From assembly GCF_007827595.1 (NCBI RefSeq), contig NZ_VISR01000021.1, positions 62,001 through 126,000 of the forward strand: 64,000 nucleotides of DNA, given 5' to 3'. Source of the DNA: Streptomyces sp. BK340. Its GTDB lineage: Bacteria > Actinomycetota > Actinomycetes > Streptomycetales > Streptomycetaceae. The notes below the pieces were generated by a model. That model made no database searches. It was not told the origin of the DNA and saw nothing but the letters and a program-made list of their open reading frames with translations. Shown here in pieces: positions 7,531 to 16,232 of this stretch. How positions within the stretch are numbered: position 1 is the stretch's first letter; every line of letters begins with the position of its first letter. Both the position numbers and the translations under genes were made by a program.

Positions 7531-8571
7531 ATGGACGGCATGGTGCGATGTGGCGCAGGAGGTGCCGGCGGGCTCCGGGTCGTGGTCGTCGGGGCGACCG
7601 GCAATGTCGGTACGAGTGTGGTGGAAGCCCTGCGAAGCCATCCCGCGGTGGAGTCGGTCCTCGGACTGGCCCGCAGGGTTCCGAACTGGAATCCCGACGG
7701 GACGCGTTGGGCGGCGGCGGACATCGACCCGAACGGCGACGATCTGGTCCACCACTTCACCGGTGCGGACGCGGTCGTCCATCTGGCCTGGAAATTCCAG
7801 CCCACGCATGCCCCCGTGACGACGTGGCGGACCAACGTGCTGGGCAGTATCCGGGTGTGCGAGGCCGTGGCGGAGGCCGGGGTGCCCGCACTCATCCACG
7901 CATCGTCCGTAGGTGCCTACTCACCGGGCCCGAAGGACCGCCCGGTCGACGAGTCCTGGCCGACCCATGGCTGGCCCCAAGCGGCGTACTGCCGGGAAAA
8001 GGCCTACATGGAGAGGTACCTGGACGCGTACGAGCTCGACCATCGGAATGTGCGGGTCGTGCGCATGCGTCCGGGATTCCTGTTCAAACGGGAGTCAGCG
8101 TCGCAGCAGCGCAGGATCTTCGCGGGGACGCTGATTCCCGCGCACCTGATGCGGCCGCCGTTCGTCCCGGCGGTCCCGGATCTGCCGGGGCTGGTGTTCC
8201 AGGCCCTGCACACCGACGACGCCGCGGCCGCGTATGCACAGGCAGTCGTCGGCCGTGTGCGCGGCGCGTTCAACCTCGCCGCCGAGCCGCCCCTGGACGC
8301 GGCTGAGCTCGCCCGGGTCCTCGCGGCGCGGCCGCTGCGCCTCCCGCTGCCGCCGGTCCGCGCCGCTCTCTCAGCGGCCTGGCGACTTCGGCTGGTACCC
8401 GCCTCTCCGGACCTGTTCGACGCTGTCCTGCGACTGCCGTTGATGGACTGCTCGCGCGCGCGGTCTGAACTGGGCTGGCGGCCGCGGTACTCGGCCTCGG
8501 AAGCGGTCCAGGAGTTTCTCGGCGGACTGCGTGAACGGGCAGGCATGGACACCGCGCCGCTCGCCGCATGA
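7531..8571 (+). CDS. NAD-dependent epimerase/dehydratase (extended SDR)
   Basis: 346 aa from the ATG at 7531 with GGGAAGGG upstream; a GTG at 7477 would add 18 poorly conserved residues. Nucleotide site VVVVGATGNVGTSVVEAL (GxxGxxG), dimer segment HLAWKF, catalytic Tyr-Lys in AAYCREKAY with the Ser in HASSVGAYS. The C-terminal domain is longer than in atypical SDRs, typical for nucleotide-sugar or steroid-type epimerases. No glycosyltransferase or sugar gene is near, so the substrate is unknown. Probably a single-gene unit. Confidence 0.88.
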   Translation: MDGMVRCGAGGAGGLRVVVVGATGNVGTSVVEALRSHPAVESVLGLARRVPNWNPDGTRWAAADIDPNGDDLVHHFTGADAVVHLAWKFQPTHAPVTTWRTNVLGSIRVCEAVAEAGVPALIHASSVGAYSPGPKDRPVDESWPTHGWPQAAYCREKAYMERYLDAYELDHRNVRVVRMRPGFLFKRESASQQRRIFAGTLIPAHLMRPPFVPAVPDLPGLVFQALHTDDAAAAYAQAVVGRVRGAFNLAAEPPLDAAELARVLAARPLRLPLPPVRAALSAAWRLRLVPASPDLFDAVLRLPLMDCSRARSELGWRPRYSASEAVQEFLGGLRERAGMDTAPLAA

Positions 8572-8627
8572 ACCGGCCGGGTGGCGATGCGGTTCGAGCG
8601 ATCCCTTGCTTGCTCCGGGGGGCAGAT

Positions 8628-8900
8628 ATGCCGGAGTTGCCTGATGTCGAGGGCTCTGGCGATGCACTGAACACCTGTAGCCGTGGCCGGTGCGTCCGGC
8701 GGGTCGACGTGTGCGACACGGGCGTACCGGGCGGCCGCGTTGCGTCCTGCGCAGGGTCACCGCGAAACGGCTGCGACCGGAGTCGGAGGGGCGGCGGCGC
8801 GGCCCTCGTCCGGCACTTCGGCATGACCGGGTCGTCCTGCGCCTGGGCGACGAACGGCAGCTGCGGCACCGCGACCGGCGCAAGCTCACCGCTACGATGC
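8628..8900 (+). pseudogene. Remnant of formamidopyrimidine-DNA glycosylase (Fpg/Nei family)
   Basis: It opens MPELPDVEG, the invariant Fpg/Nei start with catalytic Pro2 and Glu3, then RGRCVRRVDVCDTGV. It drifts out of frame, returns to LVRHFGMTG at about 8812, and shifts again to HDRVVLRLGDERQLRHRDRR (about 8822-8882), the matching next strand of the family. The rest (about 150 residues with the zinc finger) is gone. Several frameshifts and a 3' truncation make it non-functional. Confidence 0.8.
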
Positions 8901-8981
8901 CGACCCGGCGTGCCCGCACTGACTCGGCGACCTCAGTCATGAGTGGTCGAGCCACCGGATTGCCGCCTAGGATCTACCCCC

Positions 8982-9359
8982 GTGATCGCTGATCTGCAGT
9001 GCGTGGTGCTGGACTGCTCCGACCCCGGTGAACTCGCCGAGTTCTACCAGTCGCTCCTAGGCGGCACCGTCGACCAGCCGGACCGTCGGTGGGCGCTCAG
9101 TGACGACTGGGCCACGTTGCACACGGCGTCCGGCCTCGTTCTGGCCTTCCAGCGGGTGGCGGAGTACCAGCCGCCGCTGTGGCCGGACCCGAGCCGGCCA
9201 CAACAGTTCCACCTGGATTTCGGTGTCGCCGACCTGGACCGCGCTCAAGAACAGGTGTTGGCCCAGGGGGCCAGGGTGCTGGACGACGGTACGGACGGCC
9301 GGAGTTGGCGGACCTACAGCGACCCCGCAGGTCATCCGTTCTGCCTGGTCCGTCACTGA
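8982..9359 (+). CDS. VOC family (glyoxalase/bleomycin-resistance-like) protein
   Basis: 125 aa from a GTG at 8982. One VOC domain of two beta-alpha-beta3 modules: VVLDCSDPGELAEFYQSLLG at the start, HLDFGVADLDRAQEQVLAQG in the middle, SDPAGHPFCLVRH at the end. The metal-binding positions H (HLDF) and near-terminal H/E are only partly kept. Typical of Streptomyces single-copy VOC proteins annotated as glyoxalase-like, with roles from lactoylglutathione metabolism to drug binding. Downstream is a convergent hypothetical gene. Confidence 0.85.
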   Translation: MIADLQCVVLDCSDPGELAEFYQSLLGGTVDQPDRRWALSDDWATLHTASGLVLAFQRVAEYQPPLWPDPSRPQQFHLDFGVADLDRAQEQVLAQGARVLDDGTDGRSWRTYSDPAGHPFCLVRH

Positions 9360-9440
9360 AGAAGAGGCCGCGGGATACGACGCTCAGCGTCATGAGGACC
9401 GGAGCCAGCTCAGCCACCGCCTTTCCTCACGTTGCAGAGA

Positions 9441-9953
9441 TCACGACAGTTCGGCGCTGTCGACGCTGAGCACTTCCATGAGCTGAGGCCGGTGCAGGCA
9501 GGCGATGGCTTCGAGCAGGTCGGGGTGGCGGAGCAGGACGGCGGCTTCGGCGTCCCGGTCACCGGGGTCGGTCAGCCGCTGCAGGCCTCCGGCTTCGCCG
9601 TGATGCTCGGTCGCGGTGAGGGCCTGATGGGCGCGTGCGGCCAGCACGGGGTCGGCCAGGAGGCAAGCTGCCCAGCTGACGACGGTTTCGTCGACCCAGG
9701 TTCGCCAGGCGGTGTCGTCAGGGTGCGGGTCGCATCCGGTGAGCCAGTCCAGGCGGTGGGACCCGCTCGGTGCGAGCAGATGAAGCAGCTGCACGTCGAG
9801 GCTGGTGGGGTAGCGCAGGGCAGCGGCGAGCATGGTGGCCTGCCGGGCCTGGGCCTCGGCGAGAGCCCGGCTGAGCGCGCCTGGGGGCGCGGGGTAGGCG
9901 GCCAGGAGCCAGCGGGTGGAGGCGGCTATGACAGGTGTCAGATCGTTGGGCAC
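9441..9953 (-). CDS. Hypothetical helical protein
   Basis: 170 aa from the GTG at 9953, which has AAGGGACC just upstream; a TTG at 10046 would add 31 residues. The body is helical (TRWLLAAYPAPPGALSRALAEAQARQ...). TWVDETVVSWAACLLADPVLAARAH resembles a packed helical bundle. No catalytic or membrane motif is visible, and I do not recognise the family. Leu/Ala-rich composition and normal codon use support a real gene. It ends opposite the VOC gene and reads in the same direction as the hemerythrin-like gene upstream. Confidence 0.6.
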   Translation of the reverse strand: MPNDLTPVIAASTRWLLAAYPAPPGALSRALAEAQARQATMLAAALRYPTSLDVQLLHLLAPSGSHRLDWLTGCDPHPDDTAWRTWVDETVVSWAACLLADPVLAARAHQALTATEHHGEAGGLQRLTDPGDRDAEAAVLLRHPDLLEAIACLHRPQLMEVLSVDSAELS

Positions 9954-10101
9954 GGCGGTCGGTCCCTTGGGAGCGTGCTCGCCTGTGTCCGGGTGAGCGG
10001 TTCCCGCGAGCTGTTTCGCGGAGCCGCGCTGCCCCGCTCGTGCCAACAGCCTAGGCAGCCGATCCGGAACGCGGAATGACCCGCGTCACAGCGTGACGTA
10101 G

Positions 10102-10145
10102 GGCTCCGGGGTCGCACTGAGCGTGTGCGGAAGGACCCCGGAGCC
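10102..10145 (-). terminator. Hairpin downstream of the hemerythrin-like gene
   Basis: Perfect 12-bp arms (GGCTCCGGGGTC at 10102-10113 and its complement at 10134-10145) with a 20-nt loop, starting 12 nt past the stop of the minus-strand gene at 10157. No T-run follows, as is usual in Streptomyces terminators. Confidence 0.6.
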
Positions 10146-10156
10146 GGCGGTGGGGG

Positions 10157-10717
10157 TCAGGACTTGCCGCGGCCGGTGACGAAGTCGCGGGCACGGTCCA
10201 CCAGACCCGCACCCGGAGCGAGGAGCTTGTTCGCCGGAGGGGTGTCGGGGGCGGAGGGGTGTGGCCGGGTGGGGGCCATGGCCTTGGCCCGGCGGATCTT
10301 GTCCCCGAGCTCGTCGAGCGCCTCGGAGGAGCAGGCCTGGCGCAGCATCGGGAAGAGGTTGTTCTCCTCGTCCCGAACATGGGCGGACACCTCGTCCATG
10401 AGCTGGTGCAGCAGCGGGCTCATCTGGGCGTCGTCGGCGTCCGTCTTCTCGAGCTGCTTGAGAAGGTTCTCGACCCGGCCGTGATCCGCGAGCTCCTTGT
10501 CGGCGAGCCGGTCACCGCCCTCGACGTGCTCGCGCACCGCCGGGTACAGGTACTGCTCCTCGGCGACCGAGTGACGCACCAGCTCGATGGTGACCTCGTC
10601 CACGAGATCACGCAGCGCTTGCCCTCCGCCGGTCATCGCCTCGATCCGGCCGAACATCTCCTCGACCTCACGATGGTCGGTCATCAGTTCCTCGAGTGCA
10701 TTTCCGCCATGTCCCAT
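10157..10717 (-). CDS. Hemerythrin HHE-domain protein
   Basis: 186 aa from the ATG at 10717 (AAAGGCGG upstream; an ATG at 10744 adds nine residues). Two HHE half-domains carry the metal ligands: TDHREVEEMFGRIEAM, HSVAEEQYLYPAVREH, DHGRVENLLKQL and HVRDEENNLFPML. These bind a non-heme di-iron centre for O2, NO or peroxide sensing or storage. The tail ending DRARDFVTGRGKS is charged and possibly disordered. Cytoplasmic stress protein by family. It sits beside a truncated plasmid-stabilization-like gene in the same direction, a pairing I recall elsewhere in Streptomyces. Confidence 0.9.
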   Translation of the reverse strand: MGHGGNALEELMTDHREVEEMFGRIEAMTGGGQALRDLVDEVTIELVRHSVAEEQYLYPAVREHVEGGDRLADKELADHGRVENLLKQLEKTDADDAQMSPLLHQLMDEVSAHVRDEENNLFPMLRQACSSEALDELGDKIRRAKAMAPTRPHPSAPDTPPANKLLAPGAGLVDRARDFVTGRGKS

Positions 10718-10818
10718 TGCGTATCCGCCTTTCGTTGATTTCATGCTGGATCCGTCCCGCCCAGCAGACAGGTGTTCCCGCCCTGTGGCGACGGTGCGCG
10801 GCCCTGCGCGTGATCCAC

Positions 10819-11016
10819 TCAGTCGGACGAACGGCATCGCTCACTGGCCCAGAGCGGCGGCCTCAGGCGCCTTCGACCACCGCACCTGGCCCGCTCCTTG
10901 TTCACCGTCCGCGCTGCGATTTCCTCGGCCCGCCTGGTCGACTCGCCACGGTCCTCGGCGCTCTCCTTGATGTGTTCGTACTGCCGCTCCCGCTTGGAGC
11001 TCGATCCGGCCGGCAC
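10819..11016 (-). pseudogene. Truncated small charged protein of the plasmid-stabilization-like family
   Basis: A GTG at 11016 with AAAGGCGGAG upstream starts VPAGSSSKRERQYEHIKESA, then EDRGESTRRAEEIAARTVNK. I recall this as the opening of a roughly 100-aa highly charged Streptomyces family often labelled plasmid stabilization protein. After NKERAR the sequence turns into unrelated Arg/Pro-rich residues and stops, so the Rho-N-like C-terminal half is lost. The label is historical and says nothing firm about function. Confidence 0.55.
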
Positions 11017-11339
11017 GGTGTCTCCGCCTTTCCTGAGCATGGCAATCCCTGGTCTCGGTGGGCAGCGACGCAGCCGCAAGGACGGCCCACACCACAAGAC
11101 ATCGCTGACCTCAAGGCGCGGCGGAGCGAGGCGACCGCGAGGGGTTGCTGTGGGTTGGACATCTGAAGCCCGCTCCCGTCGGCCTTTGCTCAGAGCGAGT
11201 TCCCCGAGGGAGCCGACCCACGCACACTGCAGCACACACTCTCGCGAGGCGGCGCCTGTGGCATCAGTCGACGGTGGAACCGTCATCGAACACGAATGGC
11301 AGGCGCGAAGACGCCACCGCAACCTGTTCCGCCACGCTC

Positions 11340-11725
11340 GGTCACCCGGAGACTCACGGCCTGGTGATCCTTCTCGTGACGATGGTGCTCCTGATGGCCG
11401 CCATCACCTTCGTCGGCCGGCTCAACGACAGGGTCGGCCGTAAGCCGCTCCTCATGGGCGGAATGGCGGGCTTCTTCTTCTCGCTCCCGGCGTTCCTGCT
11501 GCTGCGGCAGGGGAGCATCGCGGCCGTGGCCGTGGGCATGCTGATGCTCGGCCTCTCGCTGGTGTGCCTGCTGGGCACCATGTCCGCGCTGCCCTCACTC
11601 TTCCCCACCGAGGCCCGGTACGGCGGGCTGGCCATCGGCTGCAACCTGGCGACCTCTCTCTTCGGCGGCACCACCCCCCTGGTCGTCACCGGCCTGATCA
11701 GCGCGACCGGCACGGACAGCCGGCC
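11340..11725 (+). pseudogene. Fragment of an MFS transporter (metabolite:H+ symporter type)
   Basis: A clean stretch of about 125 residues: HGLVILLVTMVLLMAAITFV, the loop motif GRLNDRVGRKPLLMGG, then LLMLGLSLVCLLGTMSALPS-like helices and PTEARYGGLAIGCNLATSLF. This corresponds to transmembrane helices 7-11 of a 12-helix MHS-family (ProP/ShiA-like) porter. There is no N-terminal half and the frame runs into non-homologous sequence after TGLISATGTD. A central fragment, not a working transporter. Confidence 0.8.
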
Positions 11726-11928
11726 GCGCGCCGGGATGACGGCATGCACCGGACCCAGGAGGTCCAGCCGACGAAGTCCGGCGCCGGTTCGGGGTGTTGA
11801 CCTGGTCGTTCGGACGTATCGGGGGCCTGTCGGTCCGATGTAGGCGGCTTGTCGGCGGGATCCGGCACCTTTCCATCAGGTCCTGCCGGGTCCCCGCCCG
11901 GCAGGCGTCCGACAGGCAAGGAGCCACC

Positions 11929-13053
11929 ATGAGCAATGACGTCACGATCATCGGCGCCGGACTCGGCGGCCTGACTCTCGCCCGCGTCCTGCACGTCCAT
12001 GGAATCCCGGCCACGGTCTACGAGGCAGAATCCTCCCCGAGGGCGCGGGCGCAGGGCGGGATGCTCGACATCCATGACTACAACGGCCAGGCAGCACTCC
12101 AGGCGGCGGGCCTGATGGACGAGTTCCGCGGTCTGGTCCTGGAGGGCCGCGAGGCGACACGGTTCCTCGCGCCGGACGGGACCGTTCTGGTCGACGTGCC
12201 CGACGACGGCACGGGCGGCCGCCCCGAAGTGCAGCGCGGTGAGCTGCGGCAGATCCTGCTCGACTCGCTCCCGGCCGGCACCGTCCGGTGGGGCCACAAG
12301 GTCAGCAGTGCCCGTGCTCTGGGCGGGGGCCGCCACGAGGTGTCCTTCGCCGACGGCGCCACCGTGGTCACGAGTCTGCTGGTCGGCGCGGACGGCGCAT
12401 GGTCCCGGGTCCGACCGCTGCTCTCCGAGGCCCAACCCGAGTACACCGGCCGGTCGTTCGTCGAGACCTACCTGTTCGACGGCGACACCCGGCACCCGGC
12501 CACCGCGAAGACGGTCGGCGACGGTTCGCTGTTCGCACTCGCGCCGGGCAAGGGGATCCAGGCCCACCGGGAGCGAGGCGGAACCCTCCACACCTACGTG
12601 GCGCTCACCAGGCCGGTGGAGTGGTTCGCCGGCATCGACTTCACCGACTCCGCCACGGCGACCGCAGGGATCGCGCGGGAGTTCGACGGCTGGGCACCGG
12701 AGCTCACTGCACTGATCACCGACAGCGACACCACGCCGGTCCTGCGTCCCCTCCACACCCTGCCGATCGAGCACCGGTGGGACCGGTCGCCGGGGGTGAC
12801 GCTGCTCGGCGACGCCGCGCATCTCGCCGCCCCGAACGGCGAAGGCGCCAACCTGGCCATGTACGACGGCGCCGAACTCGGTAGGGCCATCGCCGCGCAC
12901 CCCGACGACATCGAGACCGCGCTGAGCGGATACGAGCAGGCCATGTTCCGCCGCAGCGCCGCGGCCGCCGCCGAAGGCGCCCAGCTCAACGACCTGCTCT
13001 TCGGCGACGACGCGCCCCACGGCCTGATCGCCAGGTTCGGGCAGGGCCGGTGA
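11929..13053 (+). CDS. FAD-dependent monooxygenase, TetX/PHBH-like
   Basis: 374 aa; the ATG at 11929 follows GGCAAGGAG. FAD site TIIGAGLGGLTLARVLHVHG (GxGxxG), the DG motif in LLVGADGAWSRVRP, and the FAD-ribityl GD motif LLGDAAHLAAPNGEGANLA. The GGMLDIHDYNGQAAL segment after the first motif is typical of the TetX (tetracycline-inactivating) branch of class A hydroxylases. It likely uses NADPH and O2 to hydroxylate an aromatic or polyketide substrate. A second flavoprotein hydroxylase follows 70 bp downstream in the same direction. Actual drug activity cannot be claimed. Confidence 0.88.
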   Translation: MSNDVTIIGAGLGGLTLARVLHVHGIPATVYEAESSPRARAQGGMLDIHDYNGQAALQAAGLMDEFRGLVLEGREATRFLAPDGTVLVDVPDDGTGGRPEVQRGELRQILLDSLPAGTVRWGHKVSSARALGGGRHEVSFADGATVVTSLLVGADGAWSRVRPLLSEAQPEYTGRSFVETYLFDGDTRHPATAKTVGDGSLFALAPGKGIQAHRERGGTLHTYVALTRPVEWFAGIDFTDSATATAGIAREFDGWAPELTALITDSDTTPVLRPLHTLPIEHRWDRSPGVTLLGDAAHLAAPNGEGANLAMYDGAELGRAIAAHPDDIETALSGYEQAMFRRSAAAAAEGAQLNDLLFGDDAPHGLIARFGQGR

Positions 13054-13123
13054 GCTGCTCGAGGGACGGCCGCAGGAACGCCAACAACTCAGCATTTACA
13101 TCCGTTTCAGGAAGGTGATCTTC

Positions 13124-14635
13124 GTGCATGACGTAGTGATCGTGGGCGCGGGCCCGGTTGGCCTGTTCCTGGCCTGCGAGCTCGGCCTCTCTGACTGCTC
13201 CGTCCTTGTGCTCGAGCAGGAGCCGGAGCTGCATTCACCGCGAACGGCACTCCCCCTCGGCCTGCGGGGCCTGACCGCCACGACGGTCGAATCGTTCTAC
13301 CGCCGTGGAATGCTGCAGGAGTTACTGGCGGCGTCCGGCGTCGACGGCTATCCCGACTCGCCGGACGAGCCGGCGCCCCCTCGTCAGGTCGGCCACTTCG
13401 CCGGCATGGTGCTCGATCCGGCCGACGTCGACGTCGCCGCCCTGCCGTTCCGGCTTCCCGGCCCGGCGATGGAAGGCGTGCTGACGTACCTGGAGGCGGT
13501 CGAGCGGATGCTGTCCGAGCGGGCGGCGAAGCTGGGCGTGGAGATCAGGCGCGGCGTCAGGGTCTCCGGTGTCACGCAGAACGAGGAGACCGTGGTCGCG
13601 CACGCCGGTGAGCACGAGTACGCGGCGCGCTGGCTCGTGGGCTGCGACGGCGGACGCAGCACGGTGCGCAAGCTCGCGGGCTTCGACTTCGTCGGCACCG
13701 AGCCGCAGTTCATCGGCTACACCATGTTCGCCACCGTCGCCGATCCCGGGAAACTGCGCCCCGGGTTCAACCTGACGCCGACGGGCCTGTACGTGCAAAT
13801 GCCCATGCAAGGGCATATCGCCATGATGGAGTTCGACGCAGGCACGTTCGATCGCTCGCAGTCGCCGAGTCGCGAACACCTCGAGGCGGTTCTGCGCCGT
13901 GTGTCCGGCACCGATGTGACGCTCAGTGATGTCCATCTGGCCTCGACCTATACCGATCGGGCGATGCAGACGACGACGTACCGGCAGAGGCGTGTACTGC
14001 TTGCGGGCGATGCCGCCCACATTCACTCTCCCATGGGAGGACAGGGCCTCAACGTAGGCATCGGTGACGCCCTGAACCTGGGATGGAAGCTCGCGGCGAC
14101 CGTGCGCGGGGACGCGCCGGAGGGGCTTCTCGACACCTACAACCGTGAGCGTCATCCTATCGGCGCATGGGTGCTCGACTGGACGCGCGCACAGGTGGCG
14201 ACCCTGCGGCCGGACCAGCACGGCCAGGCGGTTCAGGCGCTGATCCGAGACCTGATCGGGACCCGTGACGGAACGACGTACGTGTTCGAGAAACTGTCCG
14301 GATCGTCTGTCCGCTACGACCTCGGCAGCGAGCAGCCGCTGGTCGGCCGCAACGCCCCGGAGCTTCGTCTCGAGGACGGCACCCGCCTCGGCGACCTGAT
14401 GCAGGAAGGGCGAGGAGTCGCACTTGACTTCACCACCGACCGCCGGCTGCACGACTCGGCGAAGTGCTGGGACAGGCGGATCCGCTACGCAGCCGGGCCG
14501 GCCCGCAACGACCTCGGACTCGGTGCCGTGCTCGTCCGGCCTGACGGCATCGTCGCCTGGGCAGGCGACAGCGCCTTTGATCGTGAAGCGTTCGAGCGGG
14601 CCGCCGGCCGCTGGTTCGGCAGTCCGGCGCTGTAG
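13124..14635 (+). CDS. FAD-dependent aromatic (polyketide-type) hydroxylase
   Basis: 503 aa. Start chosen at the GTG at 13124, because the GTG at 13115 lies within the AGGAAGG ribosome site. Motifs: VVIVGAGPVGLFLACELGLS, WLVGCDGGRSTVRKLAGF, and LLAGDAAHIHSPMGGQGLNV. A C-terminal thioredoxin-like domain (about 390-500) is present, as in phenol hydroxylase and in polyketide tailoring hydroxylases of the TetX/RdmE/PgaE type. With the preceding monooxygenase it may form a two-step oxidation or detoxification pair. No polyketide synthase is nearby. Confidence 0.88.
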   Translation: MHDVVIVGAGPVGLFLACELGLSDCSVLVLEQEPELHSPRTALPLGLRGLTATTVESFYRRGMLQELLAASGVDGYPDSPDEPAPPRQVGHFAGMVLDPADVDVAALPFRLPGPAMEGVLTYLEAVERMLSERAAKLGVEIRRGVRVSGVTQNEETVVAHAGEHEYAARWLVGCDGGRSTVRKLAGFDFVGTEPQFIGYTMFATVADPGKLRPGFNLTPTGLYVQMPMQGHIAMMEFDAGTFDRSQSPSREHLEAVLRRVSGTDVTLSDVHLASTYTDRAMQTTTYRQRRVLLAGDAAHIHSPMGGQGLNVGIGDALNLGWKLAATVRGDAPEGLLDTYNRERHPIGAWVLDWTRAQVATLRPDQHGQAVQALIRDLIGTRDGTTYVFEKLSGSSVRYDLGSEQPLVGRNAPELRLEDGTRLGDLMQEGRGVALDFTTDRRLHDSAKCWDRRIRYAAGPARNDLGLGAVLVRPDGIVAWAGDSAFDREAFERAAGRWFGSPAL

Positions 14636-14809
14636 GGAGCTGCCCGGCGCGGGTGGCGTCCAGCGGCACGCCCTCGACGACCCGGCCGACCGTGGCGTCT
14701 ACGACTCGGTGGTGCGCCACTTCAACGGCCACGCCCTCGCCCGTCTCGCCCCTGACACCGGCGTCCCCGGCGTCGGCCACGGGGTGAAGGCGCAGATGCC
14801 GACGACGTA

Positions 14810-15970
14810 TCAATTGAGGCGGCGCAGGGCGTCGTGGGTGAGGTCGGCGAGGGTGGGGTAGCCGTCGACGGCCATGAGCAGGTCGGCCTCGGCCAGGAGG
14901 GAACGCAGGACATGGACGACGCCGTCGGTGCCGGCCAGCGTCAGTCCGTAGAGGTAGGGGCGGCCGATGCCCACGGCGGTGGCGCCCAGGGCGAGGGCCT
15001 TGACGACGTCCGCTCCGGTGCGGACGCCGGAGTCGAACAGGACGGGCAGGCCCTCGGCGGCCTCGACCACCTCCGGCAGCGCGTTGAGCGCGGGCAGGCC
15101 GCCGTTGGCCTGCCGACCACCGTGGTTGGAGCAGTAGATGCCGTCCACTCCGCCGTCCTTGGCGCGACGGACGTCGTCGGGGTGGCAGATGCCCTTGAGG
15201 ATCAGCGGGAGGCCGGTGATGGACCGCAGCCAGGGCAGGTCGTCCCAGGTGAGGGGGTTGCCGAACGTCTTCGCCCAGTGCATTACCGCCGCGGCCGGGT
15301 CGTCTTCGGGCGCCTTTTCGAGCCTGGAGCGGAAGACCGGGTCGCTGGTGTAGTTGGCCAGGCAGTGGCCGCGCAGCTGCGGGAAGTTGCTCACGGCCAG
15401 GTCACGGGGCCGCCAGCCGGTGATCCAGGTGTCGAGGGTGACCACGAGGGCCTGGAAGCCTGCGGCCTCGGCCCGGTGGACCAGGCTCTGGGCCAGCTCA
15501 CGGTCGGTCGGGGTGTAGAGCTGGAAGAAGCCCGGGGTGCCGCCGAACTCGGCCGCGACCTGCTCCATCGGATCGACGGTGAGGGTGGAGGCGATCATCG
15601 GCACGCCGGTGCGGGCTGCGGCGCGGGCCGTGGCGAGGTCACCGTGGCCGTCCTGGGCACACAGACCGACCACGCCGACCGGGGCCATGAACAGTGGCGT
15701 GGGCAGCCGCGTCCCGAACAGGTCGACGGACAGGTCCCGCTGGGTGGGGCTGACCATCATGCGCGGGACAAGGCCCCACTGCTCGAACGCGCTGACGTTG
15801 GCTCGCTGGGTGTACTCGTCGCCCGCCCCGCCGGCCACATAGGAGCGCACCGCGGGCGGTATCGCCGCCTCCGCCAGAGGCTGCAGCTCGTCGCAGGTCA
15901 CGGGCAGCCCCGGCACCACGCCCCGCAGCCCGTCCAGGTAGATCTCGTCCTGGTACTCGGCGAAAGCCAC
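14810..15970 (-). CDS. FMN-dependent alpha-hydroxy-acid oxidase (lactate 2-monooxygenase-like)
   Basis: 386 aa; the GTG at 15970 has AAGGAGG upstream. It is a full TIM-barrel: SYVAGGAGDEYTQRANVSAF near the N-terminus, LYTPTDRELAQSLVHRAEAA in the middle, and the catalytic His-Arg motif CSNHGGRQANGG. The FMN phosphate site is DSGVRTGADVVKALALGATA. It oxidises an L-2-hydroxy acid such as lactate with FMN. The residues after SNHGGR resemble lactate 2-monooxygenases. It is divergent from the PhzF-like gene with about 260 bp between. Confidence 0.9.
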   Translation of the reverse strand: MAFAEYQDEIYLDGLRGVVPGLPVTCDELQPLAEAAIPPAVRSYVAGGAGDEYTQRANVSAFEQWGLVPRMMVSPTQRDLSVDLFGTRLPTPLFMAPVGVVGLCAQDGHGDLATARAAARTGVPMIASTLTVDPMEQVAAEFGGTPGFFQLYTPTDRELAQSLVHRAEAAGFQALVVTLDTWITGWRPRDLAVSNFPQLRGHCLANYTSDPVFRSRLEKAPEDDPAAAVMHWAKTFGNPLTWDDLPWLRSITGLPLILKGICHPDDVRRAKDGGVDGIYCSNHGGRQANGGLPALNALPEVVEAAEGLPVLFDSGVRTGADVVKALALGATAVGIGRPYLYGLTLAGTDGVVHVLRSLLAEADLLMAVDGYPTLADLTHDALRRLN

Positions 15971-16232
15971 GATCCGGCCCTCCTTGATGCCACGCCCGCC
16001 TGGTGCGGACCCTTGCAGTCCACATCGGGAGGGCGACGCGCGAAAGCCGCCGAACGCGGGATTCTGGCTCGTCCGGCGTGCCACGGCCTCATGTCCCCTG
16101 ACGCCACGGGCACCGCACTTGCCGAAGCGGAAAGGGTCGGTCTGTATCGATGTGCGGCTCACCGCAGCGGCCCGTCCCCATCTGCAGCCGCGGCCAGGAA
16201 TAGCCGCGGGACCGGCCCGTGTTGCCGCAGGC

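Noticed and set aside
14640..14809. Coding-like peptide VQRHALDDPADRGVYDSVVR between the hydroxylase and the alpha-hydroxy-acid oxidase
   Set aside because: No start codon or family match; too short to call a pseudogene.
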